This document shows, in pieces, positions 1 to 5,110 of a stretch of 5,126 nucleotides of DNA. Made by a program: the position numbers and the translations under genes. Numbering within the stretch: position 1 is the first letter of the stretch; every line of letters starts with the position of its first letter. Where the stretch lies: positions 1 to 5,126 of the forward strand of contig JAEDHX010000096.1 in NCBI GenBank assembly GCA_016296785.1, written 5' to 3'. The notes beneath the pieces were generated by a model that was not told the origin of the DNA, searched no databases, and saw only the letters and a program-made list of their open reading frames with translations. Source of the DNA: Coprococcus sp. (GTDB lineage Bacteria; Bacillota; Clostridia; Lachnospirales; Lachnospiraceae).

Positions 1-54
1 CTTGCAACAAGACAGGAAGTAGAAGACCTTATGAAAATGATTACAAATGATTAG
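1..54 (+). CDS. fruK: 3' end of a gene, probably 1-phosphofructokinase (partial)
   Basis: Frame 1 is open from the window edge to a TAG at 52-54 and gives 17 residues, LATRQEVEDLMKMITND. A C-terminus of the form 'LATR-x-E-V-E-x-L' is common in PfkB-family 1-phosphofructokinases, which phosphorylate fructose-1-phosphate to fructose-1,6-bisphosphate. The gene immediately downstream is a fructose PTS transporter, and fruK-fruA is a standard gene order. The stop codon overlaps the next gene's Shine-Dalgarno (53-59) and the gap to the next start is only 12 bases, so the two are almost certainly co-transcribed and possibly translationally coupled. Seen: the reading frame, stop and spacing. Inferred: the fruK identity, which rests on a short tail plus context. 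Another fructose-operon gene is possible. Confidence 0.6.
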   Translation, partial: LATRQEVEDLMKMITND

Positions 55-59
55 GAGGG
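53..59 (+). promoter_or_regulatory. Shine-Dalgarno of the fructose PTS gene
   Basis: AGGAGGG lies 7 bases before the ATG at 67 and overlaps the stop codon of the preceding gene. It is a near-consensus site at ideal spacing and fixes the start of the PTS protein at 67. Confidence 0.85.
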
Positions 60-66
60 TTAACGT

Positions 67-2004
67 ATGAAGATTACAGACTTACTAAAAGAAAGTGCAG
101 TTTTGCTTAATGTGTCTGCAGCTGATAAGGAAGACGTGCTTAAACAGGCCGTTGAGCTTATGGATAAGCAGGGCAATATAATTGATAAAGATGATTATTT
201 GAAGGCAGTGTTTGCAAGAGAAGAAGAAGGAACTACAGGAGTTGGAGATGGAATAGCAATTCCTCACGGAAGATGTGAGGGTGTTAAGGAGCCGGGACTT
301 GTTGCAATGGTAATACCTAATGGCGTTGATTATGAGGCTCTTGATGACGAACCTGTAGATCTGCTGTTTCTTATTGCAGCTAATCCACAGAGTGGTTCAG
401 CTCATATTGATATTCTTAGTAAGCTGTCAGGCATGCTTATGCATGATGAATTCACAGCTGCTCTTAAGGCCGCAAAGACACCAAAGGAGTTCCTTAGTGT
501 GATTGATGCAGCTGAAGAGGAGAAGGATTCTTCAAAGGAGACAGCGGTAGTAAGCGTAGACGGACAGAAGAAAATACTTGCAGTTACAGGTTGTCCTACA
601 GGCATAGCACATACATTTATGGCAGCAGAAGCGCTTGAAAAGAGTGCAAAAGCTAAAGGCTGCTTTATCAAGGTTGAAACACGTGGCTCAGGCGGTGCGA
701 AGAATGTGTTAACGGATAAAGAAATAGAAGAGGCAGACTGCATTATAATTGCTGCTGATACAAAGGTTCCTATGGACAGATTTGATGGAAAGAAGCTTAT
801 TGAAGTTCCTGTTTCTGATGGAATAAGTAAAGCAGATATACTTATTGAACGTGCAATAAACGGAGATGCCCCTATATATAAAGGAAATGGCCAGTCAGAG
901 TCTTCGGATAATAAATCTGCAGGAGGAAGTATAGGACATAGAATATATAAGCATCTTATGAATGGTGTTTCACATATGCTTCCATTTGTAGTAGGTGGCG
1001 GTATACTTATTGCAATTGCGTTTCTTATTGATGGACTTTCAGTTGACCTTAACAATATACCACAGGAATTGATAGATAAGTTTGGTTCAGTAGAAGCTGT
1101 TAAAGGTAATTTTGGTACATTGACATCAGCTGCTGCATTATTTAAGGGTATTGGTGGAACAGCATTTGGATTTATGCTTCCTGTACTGGCAGGATTTATT
1201 GCTATGAGTATAGCAGACAGACCGGGACTCGCAGTTGGTATAGTTGGTGGTGCAATAGCTGCATCAGGAACATCAGGCTTCCTTGGTGCATTGGCAGCCG
1301 GTTTCCTTGGCGGATTTATTGTTAAGCTTCTCATGAAGCTTTGTGATAAGCTTCCAAAGGCACTTGATGGAATGAAACCTGTTCTTATTTATCCGCTTTT
1401 TGGAATACTTCTTATTGGACTTGCAATGAATTATGCGATTGAACCTGTAATTGGTCAGATAAATACAGCGCTTAATAGTGGACTTAAGGCAATGAATGGT
1501 ACAAGCAGTATATTACTCGGACTCGTTCTTGGCGGAATGATGGCAATTGATATGGGCGGTCCATTTAACAAGGCAGCGTATGTATTTGGAACAGCATCAA
1601 TAGCAGCAGGCAATTATAACATTATGGCAGCAGTAATGATAGGTGGAATGGTTCCACCATGTGCAATAGCACTTGCAACATTATTATTCAAGAAGAAGTT
1701 TACAGAGGCTGAGAGAAAATCAGGCCCTACAAACTTCATCATGGGACTTGCATTTATAACAGAAGGTGCTATACCATTTGCAGCAGCTGACCCGCTTCGC
1801 GTTCTGCCATCATGTATTATAGGTTCAGGAATTGCCGGAGCTTTATCAATGGCATTTGGATGTACATTAATGGCTCCTCATGGTGGAATATTCGTATTCC
1901 CTGTAGTTGGAAATGCATTATTATATCTTCTGGCATTGTTAATCGGAACTGTAGTATCAGCATTGTTACTCGGTCTTTTAAAGAGACCTGTAGCAGAGAG
2001 ATAA
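67..2004 (+). CDS. fruA: PTS fructose transporter, fused IIA-IIB-IIC (EIIABC-Fru)
   Basis: A membrane permease that takes up fructose and phosphorylates it to fructose-1-phosphate using phosphate passed from PEP through EI and HPr. All three EII domains are in one 645-residue chain. IIA (about residues 1-148) has the phospho-acceptor His67 in IAIPHGRC. A charged Glu/Lys-rich linker (about 149-166) leads to IIB (about 167-265), with phospho-acceptor Cys176 in VTGCPTGIAHT, the fructose-type IIB signature. A Gly/Ser/Asn-rich linker (about 272-288) leads to IIC (about 290-640), which is strongly hydrophobic and carries the family motifs DMGGPFNKAAY (495-505), ITEGAIPFAAADP (564-576) and APHGG (603-607). 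The length is usual for a Gram-positive FruA and no motif is missing, so it should be functional. The start follows from the Shine-Dalgarno at 53-59. It sits 12 bases after the probable fruK end, so induction is presumably by the operon promoter upstream of this window. Fructose is the most likely substrate. A mannose or 2-O-mannosylglycerate-type relative cannot be excluded from sequence alone. Confidence 0.95.
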   Translation: MKITDLLKESAVLLNVSAADKEDVLKQAVELMDKQGNIIDKDDYLKAVFAREEEGTTGVGDGIAIPHGRCEGVKEPGLVAMVIPNGVDYEALDDEPVDLLFLIAANPQSGSAHIDILSKLSGMLMHDEFTAALKAAKTPKEFLSVIDAAEEEKDSSKETAVVSVDGQKKILAVTGCPTGIAHTFMAAEALEKSAKAKGCFIKVETRGSGGAKNVLTDKEIEEADCIIIAADTKVPMDRFDGKKLIEVPVSDGISKADILIERAINGDAPIYKGNGQSESSDNKSAGGSIGHRIYKHLMNGVSHMLPFVVGGGILIAIAFLIDGLSVDLNNIPQELIDKFGSVEAVKGNFGTLTSAAALFKGIGGTAFGFMLPVLAGFIAMSIADRPGLAVGIVGGAIAASGTSGFLGALAAGFLGGFIVKLLMKLCDKLPKALDGMKPVLIYPLFGILLIGLAMNYAIEPVIGQINTALNSGLKAMNGTSSILLGLVLGGMMAIDMGGPFNKAAYVFGTASIAAGNYNIMAAVMIGGMVPPCAIALATLLFKKKFTEAERKSGPTNFIMGLAFITEGAIPFAAADPLRVLPSCIIGSGIAGALSMAFGCTLMAPHGGIFVFPVVGNALLYLLALLIGTVVSALLLGLLKRPVAER

Positions 2005-2050
2005 AGGTATACAGATAAATAAACCTCCCCTTTAAACATTTTATATATAT

Positions 2051-2108
2051 GTAAGGAGCGTTACAGAATGTATATTAAATACTTTTTGTATCACTCCTTA
2101 CTTTTTTT
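2051..2108 (+). terminator. Rho-independent terminator of the fructose operon (long imperfect hairpin)
   Basis: GTAAGGAG (2051-2058) pairs perfectly with CTCCTTAC (2094-2101), and T7 follows at 2102-2108. Inside it a second 12-bp stem, 2062-2073 against 2079-2090, pairs with one mismatch and one G-U around a five-base loop. A 3x3 internal loop separates the two stems. It begins 46 bases after the fruA stop. The position and T-tract support termination. The stem is longer and more AT-rich than a typical intrinsic terminator, so some read-through into the ABC genes is possible. Confidence 0.75.
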
Positions 2109-2109
2109 A

Positions 2110-2118
2110 TGTTATAAT
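2110..2118 (+). promoter_or_regulatory. Extended -10 promoter for the ABC transporter genes
   Basis: TGTTATAAT matches the extended -10 form TGnTATAAT exactly, with the TATAAT at 2113-2118. No good -35 sits at 16-18 bases; the nearest, TTGTAT at 2086-2091, is 21 bases away and inside the terminator stem. Extended -10 promoters can work without a -35. Transcription would start near 2125, leaving a leader of about 68 bases before the ATG at 2193. It lies directly behind the fructose terminator, where a new transcription unit would need a promoter. Assigned by motif only. Confidence 0.55.
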
Positions 2119-2192
2119 TTATACACTTATATTATGAGTGATTTGGTTTATTGACAATCAGATGTTATAGCAAAATAGGGGAATGAGAATAT

Positions 2193-3011
2193 ATGAAAGT
2201 GATTGAAGTAAATAATCTTACAAGAGATTATGGTGGAGGAAAGGGTATATTTGATATTTCTCTTACTGTTAGTAAGGGAGAAGTGTTTGGATTTCTTGGT
2301 CCAAATGGAGCAGGCAAAACAACAACAATCCGCCATCTGATGGGCTTTATAAAAAACCAGCAGGGAAAGTGCAGTATAAATGGTCTTGATTGCTGGAAGG
2401 ATAGTGCGAAGATACAGAGTATGCTTGGGTATATTCCGGGCGAAATAAACTTCTTTGATGATATGACTGGTGTTGAGTTTCTGCAATTTATAGCTAAGTA
2501 TAGGGGACTTACTGATCTGACAAGACAGAAGGAGCTTCTTGACAGATTCGAGCTCGATCCAAAGAGCAGGATAAAGAAGATGAGTAAAGGAATGAAGCAA
2601 AAGATAGGAATTATTACTGCATTTATGCATAATCCTGATATTCTTATTCTTGATGAACCCACAAGCGGACTAGACCCGCTTATGCAAAATAGATTTATTG
2701 AACTAATCGCTGAAGAAAAAGAAAAGGGAAAAACTATCTTGCTTTCAAGTCATATATTTGAAGAGGTGGAGCGTACCTGCGATAGAATTGGAATAATAAA
2801 AGAAGGCAGAATGGTGACAGTTGACAAGGTTGAAACACTTAGAGAACGCCATATGCATACATATACGGTTACATTAGAATCGCCACAGGAGGCAGAGGCA
2901 TTTGCAAAGGATTTTGATGGAACTGCAGATGGAAATAAGGTTACTGTAGCTTCAAAACAAAGCCTTGAAAATATATTTATAAATTATTATGGAGGTAGTG
3001 ATGATGATTAA
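2193..3011 (+). CDS. ABC-2 type transporter, ATP-binding protein
   Basis: Cytoplasmic ATPase of an ABC exporter (CcmA/COG1131-like, 272 residues), which would power the permease encoded next. Visible motifs: Walker A GPNGAGKTT (36-44), Walker B LILDEPTSGLD (151-161, with Asp154 and catalytic Glu155), the D-loop SGLD (158-161) and the H-loop His187 in LSSHIFEE. Two motifs depart from textbook form. The Q-loop region reads YIPGE (80-84) with Gly83 where Gln is usual, and the signature is MSKGMKQK (130-137) instead of LSGGQ. Both variants fit a recognisable subgroup of ABC-2 ATPases, so I do not read them as damage. The region after about 220 is a short accessory C-terminus. The start is set by AGGGG at 2177-2181, 11 bases before the ATG, a weaker site than its neighbours'. 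The substrate is unknown; relatives include drug, bacitracin-type and lipid exporters. No TetR-like or two-component regulator is adjacent in the window. Confidence 0.92.
   Translation: MKVIEVNNLTRDYGGGKGIFDISLTVSKGEVFGFLGPNGAGKTTTIRHLMGFIKNQQGKCSINGLDCWKDSAKIQSMLGYIPGEINFFDDMTGVEFLQFIAKYRGLTDLTRQKELLDRFELDPKSRIKKMSKGMKQKIGIITAFMHNPDILILDEPTSGLDPLMQNRFIELIAEEKEKGKTILLSSHIFEEVERTCDRIGIIKEGRMVTVDKVETLRERHMHTYTVTLESPQEAEAFAKDFDGTADGNKVTVASKQSLENIFINYYGGSDDD
2991..2995 (+). promoter_or_regulatory. Shine-Dalgarno that decides the permease start
   Basis: GGAGG lies inside the last codons of the ATPase gene. It is 5 bases before the ATG at 3001 and 8 before the ATG at 3004, so either fits. The in-frame ATG at 2989 overlaps this site and has no Shine-Dalgarno of its own, so it is rejected as the start. 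Confidence 0.7.
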
Positions 3012-3804
3012 TATGACTTTATACCTTCGTGAAATGAAAAAAAGTATTAAGCTTTTACTGATATTCGCTGTCATTATGACTATGTATATTTATATTATCA
3101 TTGGCATGTATGATCCTGAGATGATGGCTACACTTGATAAATTCTATGATGTCATGCCTGAGCTTATGGCTGCAGTTGGTATGAAGTCTGGTGCAACAAG
3201 CCTTATTGGTTTTATGGTATCGTATCTGTATGGTTTTATTTTGCTTGTTTTTCCTATGGTTTATAGTATTTTGCGTGGTAACGGATTAATTGCTAAGTAT
3301 ACTGATAGTGGAGCAATGGCAGTGCTTGTAGCTACTCCAGTAAAGAGAAAAACCATCGTATTTACACAGCTTTGTGTATTACTTAGCGGTATAATTCTGC
3401 TGCTTCTTTATGTGACAGGTTTGGAGCTTGTAACTGCCAATATGAAATTTGCAGGGGAGCTTGTTACATCAGATTTGATAAAGCTTAATGTAGCTCTGTT
3501 ATTCCTTCATTTATTTATTGCAGGTATATGCTTCCTGTCATCCTGCATCTTTTCGGAAACAAAATATAGTATAGCATTTGGAGCGGGTATTCCGGCTCTT
3601 ATGTATGTACTTCAAATGTTATCTAATGTTGGAGATAAAGCTGAAGCAGCTAAGTATTTTTCTGCCTTTACGTTATATGATGCAAATGGAATCGCTGCAG
3701 GAGAAAACAGTGCATTTCTATATTCGGTTATATTGTTAGTTGGCGCTATTATTATGTATATATTAGGAATAGAAATATTTAACAGAAAGGATTTGCGTTT
3801 GTAA
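3001..3804 (+). CDS. ABC-2 type transporter, permease subunit
   Basis: Integral membrane partner of the preceding ATPase, 267 residues from the ATG at 3001; a start one codon later at 3004 is equally plausible. Six hydrophobic segments can be drawn at roughly residues 16-36, 68-90, 118-141, 160-183, 188-208 and 237-259, matching the ABC2_membrane fold. A cytoplasmic loop around 99-120 (Thr-Asp-Ser-Gly, then VATPVKRKTIVFTQ) resembles the conserved 'TPxxRxxI' stretch of this permease group. The C-terminus IEIFNRKDLRL resembles its usual 'F-x-x-RDL-x-L' ending. The gene overlaps the ATPase by 8-11 bases with a shared Shine-Dalgarno region, which points to translational coupling and near 1:1 expression. 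With one permease gene, the working complex is presumably a homodimer with two ATPases. Family assignment is solid and the exported substrate cannot be deduced. Confidence 0.9.
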   Translation: MMINMTLYLREMKKSIKLLLIFAVIMTMYIYIIIGMYDPEMMATLDKFYDVMPELMAAVGMKSGATSLIGFMVSYLYGFILLVFPMVYSILRGNGLIAKYTDSGAMAVLVATPVKRKTIVFTQLCVLLSGIILLLLYVTGLELVTANMKFAGELVTSDLIKLNVALLFLHLFIAGICFLSSCIFSETKYSIAFGAGIPALMYVLQMLSNVGDKAEAAKYFSAFTLYDANGIAAGENSAFLYSVILLVGAIIMYILGIEIFNRKDLRL

Positions 3805-3817
3805 ATAGTGTAAATAG
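3800..3817 (+). repeat. Tandem 9-base repeat at the permease stop codon
   Basis: TGTAAATAG occurs twice in direct succession (3800-3808 and 3809-3817). The first copy contains the permease stop TAA (3802-3804). It may be simple AT-rich slippage. No function is assigned and no convincing terminator follows the permease. Confidence 0.5.
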
Positions 3818-3871
3818 AATAATTAAATATACAGGTTGAAAAGTTTTACGAATTATTTAGACTGTGATGAT

Positions 3872-3914
3872 AGCAAAATTTACTTATTGAAGAATAAAAT
3901 AAGTAAAATTTGCT
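3872..3914. repeat. Long inverted repeat in the leader of the EAL gene
   Basis: The left arm 3872-3888 (AGCAAAATTTACTTATT) and right arm 3898-3914 (AATAAGTAAAATTTGCT) are complementary at 16 of 17 positions around a nine-base loop. No T-tract follows, so it is not a standard terminator. It ends four bases before the Shine-Dalgarno AGGAG (3919-3923) of the EAL gene. That position suits an mRNA hairpin affecting translation or stability, or an operator for a dimeric regulator. The pairing is directly visible; the role is inference. Confidence 0.7.
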
Positions 3915-3918
3915 GAAT

Positions 3919-3923
3919 AGGAG
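3919..3923 (+). promoter_or_regulatory. Shine-Dalgarno of the EAL-domain gene
   Basis: AGGAG lies 8 bases before the ATG at 3932 and immediately after the 3872-3914 inverted repeat. It supports 3932 as the true start. Confidence 0.8.
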
Positions 3924-3931
3924 AATAATTA

Positions 3932-4810
3932 ATGGGTTCACTTAAGAAAGACTTTTTCGATATACTTAAAAATCAAAGAATAAAACCTGTATTTCAACCA
4001 ATCGTTTCCTTGACAGACGGAAAAATCATTGGTTATGAAGCGTTAAGCCGAATTGTTAATTCAAAAGAAATTAGTTGCAGTGAAGAGTTGTTTCAAATTG
4101 CTGAGATATATGGAAAAGTATGGGAGCTTGAACAATTGTGCAGAGGGAAAATACTGGAGAAGTATTATTCCCTTCATGTTAATGATAATAAAATGCTGTT
4201 TTTAAATGTAAATCCTATGGTCATTCATGATAAAGAGTTTAGAGCCGGATTTACGCATGATTATCTGAAACAATATGGATTAGAGTTAAATAATATAGTT
4301 TTTGAAGTAACTGAAAGAAATGCTATCGACGATATAAAAGGATTTAAGGATACTATAAGACACTACAAATCCCAAGGATATAAAATAGCAGTTGATGATG
4401 CAGGCTCTTGTTACTCGGGACTAAATCTAATATGTGATATAGTACCTCATTATTTAAAACTTGATATCTTATTAATTAGAAATATTCATAATGATGCGAT
4501 AAAGTATGCAATGGTAAAGTCTATGGTAGAGTTTGCTAATTTAGCCGGAATTCAATTAGTTGCTGAAGGTATTGAATGTGAGGAGGAACTAAAGACCTTA
4601 TTAAAGCTTGGAGTACATAACGGACAGGGCTTTTTTCTTGGAAAACCACATGAGGAGTTAAGGAAGGTTGAAGAGCCGGCAATTGATATTATCAAAAGGT
4701 ATAATAAAAAAGAAGACTGCATGCGAAACAGCAGAGAAACAGGTATGCTGATATGTAATAACTTCTGCAAAGGGAACTACCAAAAAAAGACGGTTTGGGA
4801 CTATCAATAA
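3932..4810 (+). CDS. Stand-alone EAL-domain protein, predicted c-di-GMP phosphodiesterase
   Basis: Predicted to hydrolyse cyclic di-GMP to pGpG in the cytoplasm. The 292-residue chain is almost entirely one EAL domain (about 14-245), with no sensor domain or membrane helix. Landmarks: the EAL motif at Glu36-Ala37-Leu38 in GYEALSR, Asn92 in LNVNP, Glu125 and Glu128 in FEVTER, Asp155-Asp156, Lys176 in YLKLD, Glu215 in AEGIE, and Gln232 in GQGFFLGKP. These cover the metal, substrate and general-base positions known for this family, so activity is expected. Loop 6, usually DDFGTGYSSL, reads DDAGSCYSGL, with Ala157 and Cys160 unusual. After the domain comes a Lys/Cys-rich tail of about 40 residues whose final codons lie in a terminator hairpin. 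Similar EAL domains in Clostridia often continue into further C-terminal domains, so this may be a shortened form. Leucine is most often TTA here, whereas CTT dominates in the PTS gene, and the gene is visibly more AT-rich than fruA. The 127-base gap upstream suggests a separate transcription unit. Confidence 0.92.
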   Translation: MGSLKKDFFDILKNQRIKPVFQPIVSLTDGKIIGYEALSRIVNSKEISCSEELFQIAEIYGKVWELEQLCRGKILEKYYSLHVNDNKMLFLNVNPMVIHDKEFRAGFTHDYLKQYGLELNNIVFEVTERNAIDDIKGFKDTIRHYKSQGYKIAVDDAGSCYSGLNLICDIVPHYLKLDILLIRNIHNDAIKYAMVKSMVEFANLAGIQLVAEGIECEEELKTLLKLGVHNGQGFFLGKPHEELRKVEEPAIDIIKRYNKKEDCMRNSRETGMLICNNFCKGNYQKKTVWDYQ

Positions 4811-4827
4811 TCCCAAATCGTCTTTTT
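4784..4827. terminator. Bidirectional terminator overlapping the end of the EAL gene
   Basis: AAAAAGACG (4784-4792) pairs with CGTCTTTTT (4819-4827), G4793 with T4818 as a wobble, and TTTGGGA (4794-4800) with TCCCAAA (4811-4817), around a ten-base loop (4801-4810). A-tract and T-tract flank the GC-richer part, so it can stop transcription from both sides. That suits the convergent EAL gene and the minus-strand small gene. The EAL stop TAA (4808-4810) is in the loop. Confidence 0.88.
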
Positions 4828-4854
4828 GGATATAACAGAAATCATGTCGCAAAA

Positions 4855-4911
4855 GCAACCGCTCTCGGCGCGAGAATCTCGCAAGAGAGATTCTTTGTGC
4901 TAGAAACTTGC
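4855..4911. repeat. Self-complementary GC-richer element between the convergent genes
   Basis: The core AGAATCTC (4873-4880) pairs perfectly with GAGATTCT (4887-4894) over a six-base loop. The stem extends outward, past a bulged T4895, with GCGCG (4868-4872) against TGTGC (4896-4900), two of these pairs being G-U on the plus strand. An outer GCAA (4855-4858) and TTGC (4908-4911) can also pair. The left core arm lies within a 13-base odd palindrome GCGAGAATCTCGC (4870-4882), so an alternative fold exists. The element stands out from the AT-rich surroundings. The stop and last codons of the minus-strand gene fall inside its right edge. It could be a dispersed repeat, a structured 3' UTR or part of a small RNA. 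No T-tract follows closely enough for it to be a classical terminator itself. Confidence 0.6.
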
Positions 4912-5094
4912 ACCATGTTTTCTTGTATCTGTCTTCACATGAAATGTAAGTGATGCATCAGAGGCTGCGAAATCATCGCTGCATCCAACGTCTTCTCCTA
5001 CAACATTAGAGGTGCACAGTCCATATAAGGTGCCACCTAGTGCACCAATTAATCCAAGTATCATTCCAACTATTATTCCGTAAACTATATACAT
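4900..5094 (-). CDS. Small single-pass membrane protein, glycine-zipper helix (hypothetical)
   Basis: A 64-residue protein of unknown function on the minus strand. Residues 2-26 form one strongly hydrophobic helix, followed by a polar acidic and Ser-rich region (about 29-50) and a basic tail ending KHGASF. The helix carries glycines at 6, 10, 14, 17, 20, 21 and 25, giving two GxxxGxxxG patterns (6-10-14 and 17-21-25), the kind of spacing that packs helices in membranes. There is no lipobox or clear signal cleavage site. Cys27 and Cys38 flank the start of the soluble part. Support for a real gene: a good Shine-Dalgarno (GGAGGA, minus strand, 5105-5110) ten bases before the ATG, codon choice like its neighbours, and a terminator-like structure downstream on its strand (4784-4827). 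Only 32 bases upstream of its start are visible, so it could be the last gene of an operon to the right. I do not recognise a family. Confidence 0.65.
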   Translation of the reverse strand: MYIVYGIIVGMILGLIGALGGTLYGLCTSNVVGEDVGCSDDFAASDASLTFHVKTDTRKHGASF

Positions 5095-5104
5095 ATCTTA
5101 TATA

Positions 5105-5110
5105 TCCTCC
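5105..5110 (-). promoter_or_regulatory. Shine-Dalgarno of the small membrane protein gene
   Basis: On the minus strand GGAGGA precedes the ATG at 5094 by ten bases. It is the main evidence that the 64-codon frame is translated. Confidence 0.7.

Noticed and set aside
402..1334. A 310-codon open frame on the minus strand, antisense to the PTS gene
   Set aside because: Its translation is rich in Pro, Ser, Ala and Ile with no domain pattern. It is the shadow of the codon bias of fruA, whose plus-strand frame has clear domains throughout.
1812..2018. A 68-codon plus-strand frame overlapping the end of fruA
   Set aside because: It lies out of frame inside the conserved IIC domain, has an odd residue composition and no Shine-Dalgarno.
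2151..2156. A perfect TTGACA -35 box upstream of the ABC ATPase
   Set aside because: No acceptable -10 lies 16-18 bases downstream, and a transcript starting there would leave almost no leader before the ATG at 2193. The extended -10 at 2110-2118 is a better candidate.
2148..2662. Two overlapping minus-strand frames (160 and 144 codons) opposite the ABC ATPase
   Set aside because: The plus-strand frame here has Walker A, signature and Walker B motifs; the minus-strand translations show no motifs and no start signals.
2167..3879. Shared 10-mer ATAGCAAAAT at 2167-2176 (ABC leader) and 3870-3879 (EAL leader), a possible common regulatory site
   Set aside because: Several chance 10-mer matches are expected in an AT-rich window of this size, and the surrounding bases do not extend the match cleanly.
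3805..3931. Possible c-di-GMP riboswitch in the leader of the EAL gene
   Set aside because: The AT-rich leader has none of the conserved GC-containing motifs or two-helix layout of known c-di-GMP riboswitches. Only a simple inverted repeat is present.
4552..4858. Minus-strand frames of 72 and 66 codons opposite the end of the EAL gene
   Set aside because: They run antisense to conserved EAL motifs and through the terminator hairpin, without credible ribosome binding sites.
4855..4911. CRISPR repeat or tRNA-like structure
   Set aside because: Only one copy with no spacer array, and no cloverleaf, anticodon stem or T-loop sequence can be drawn.
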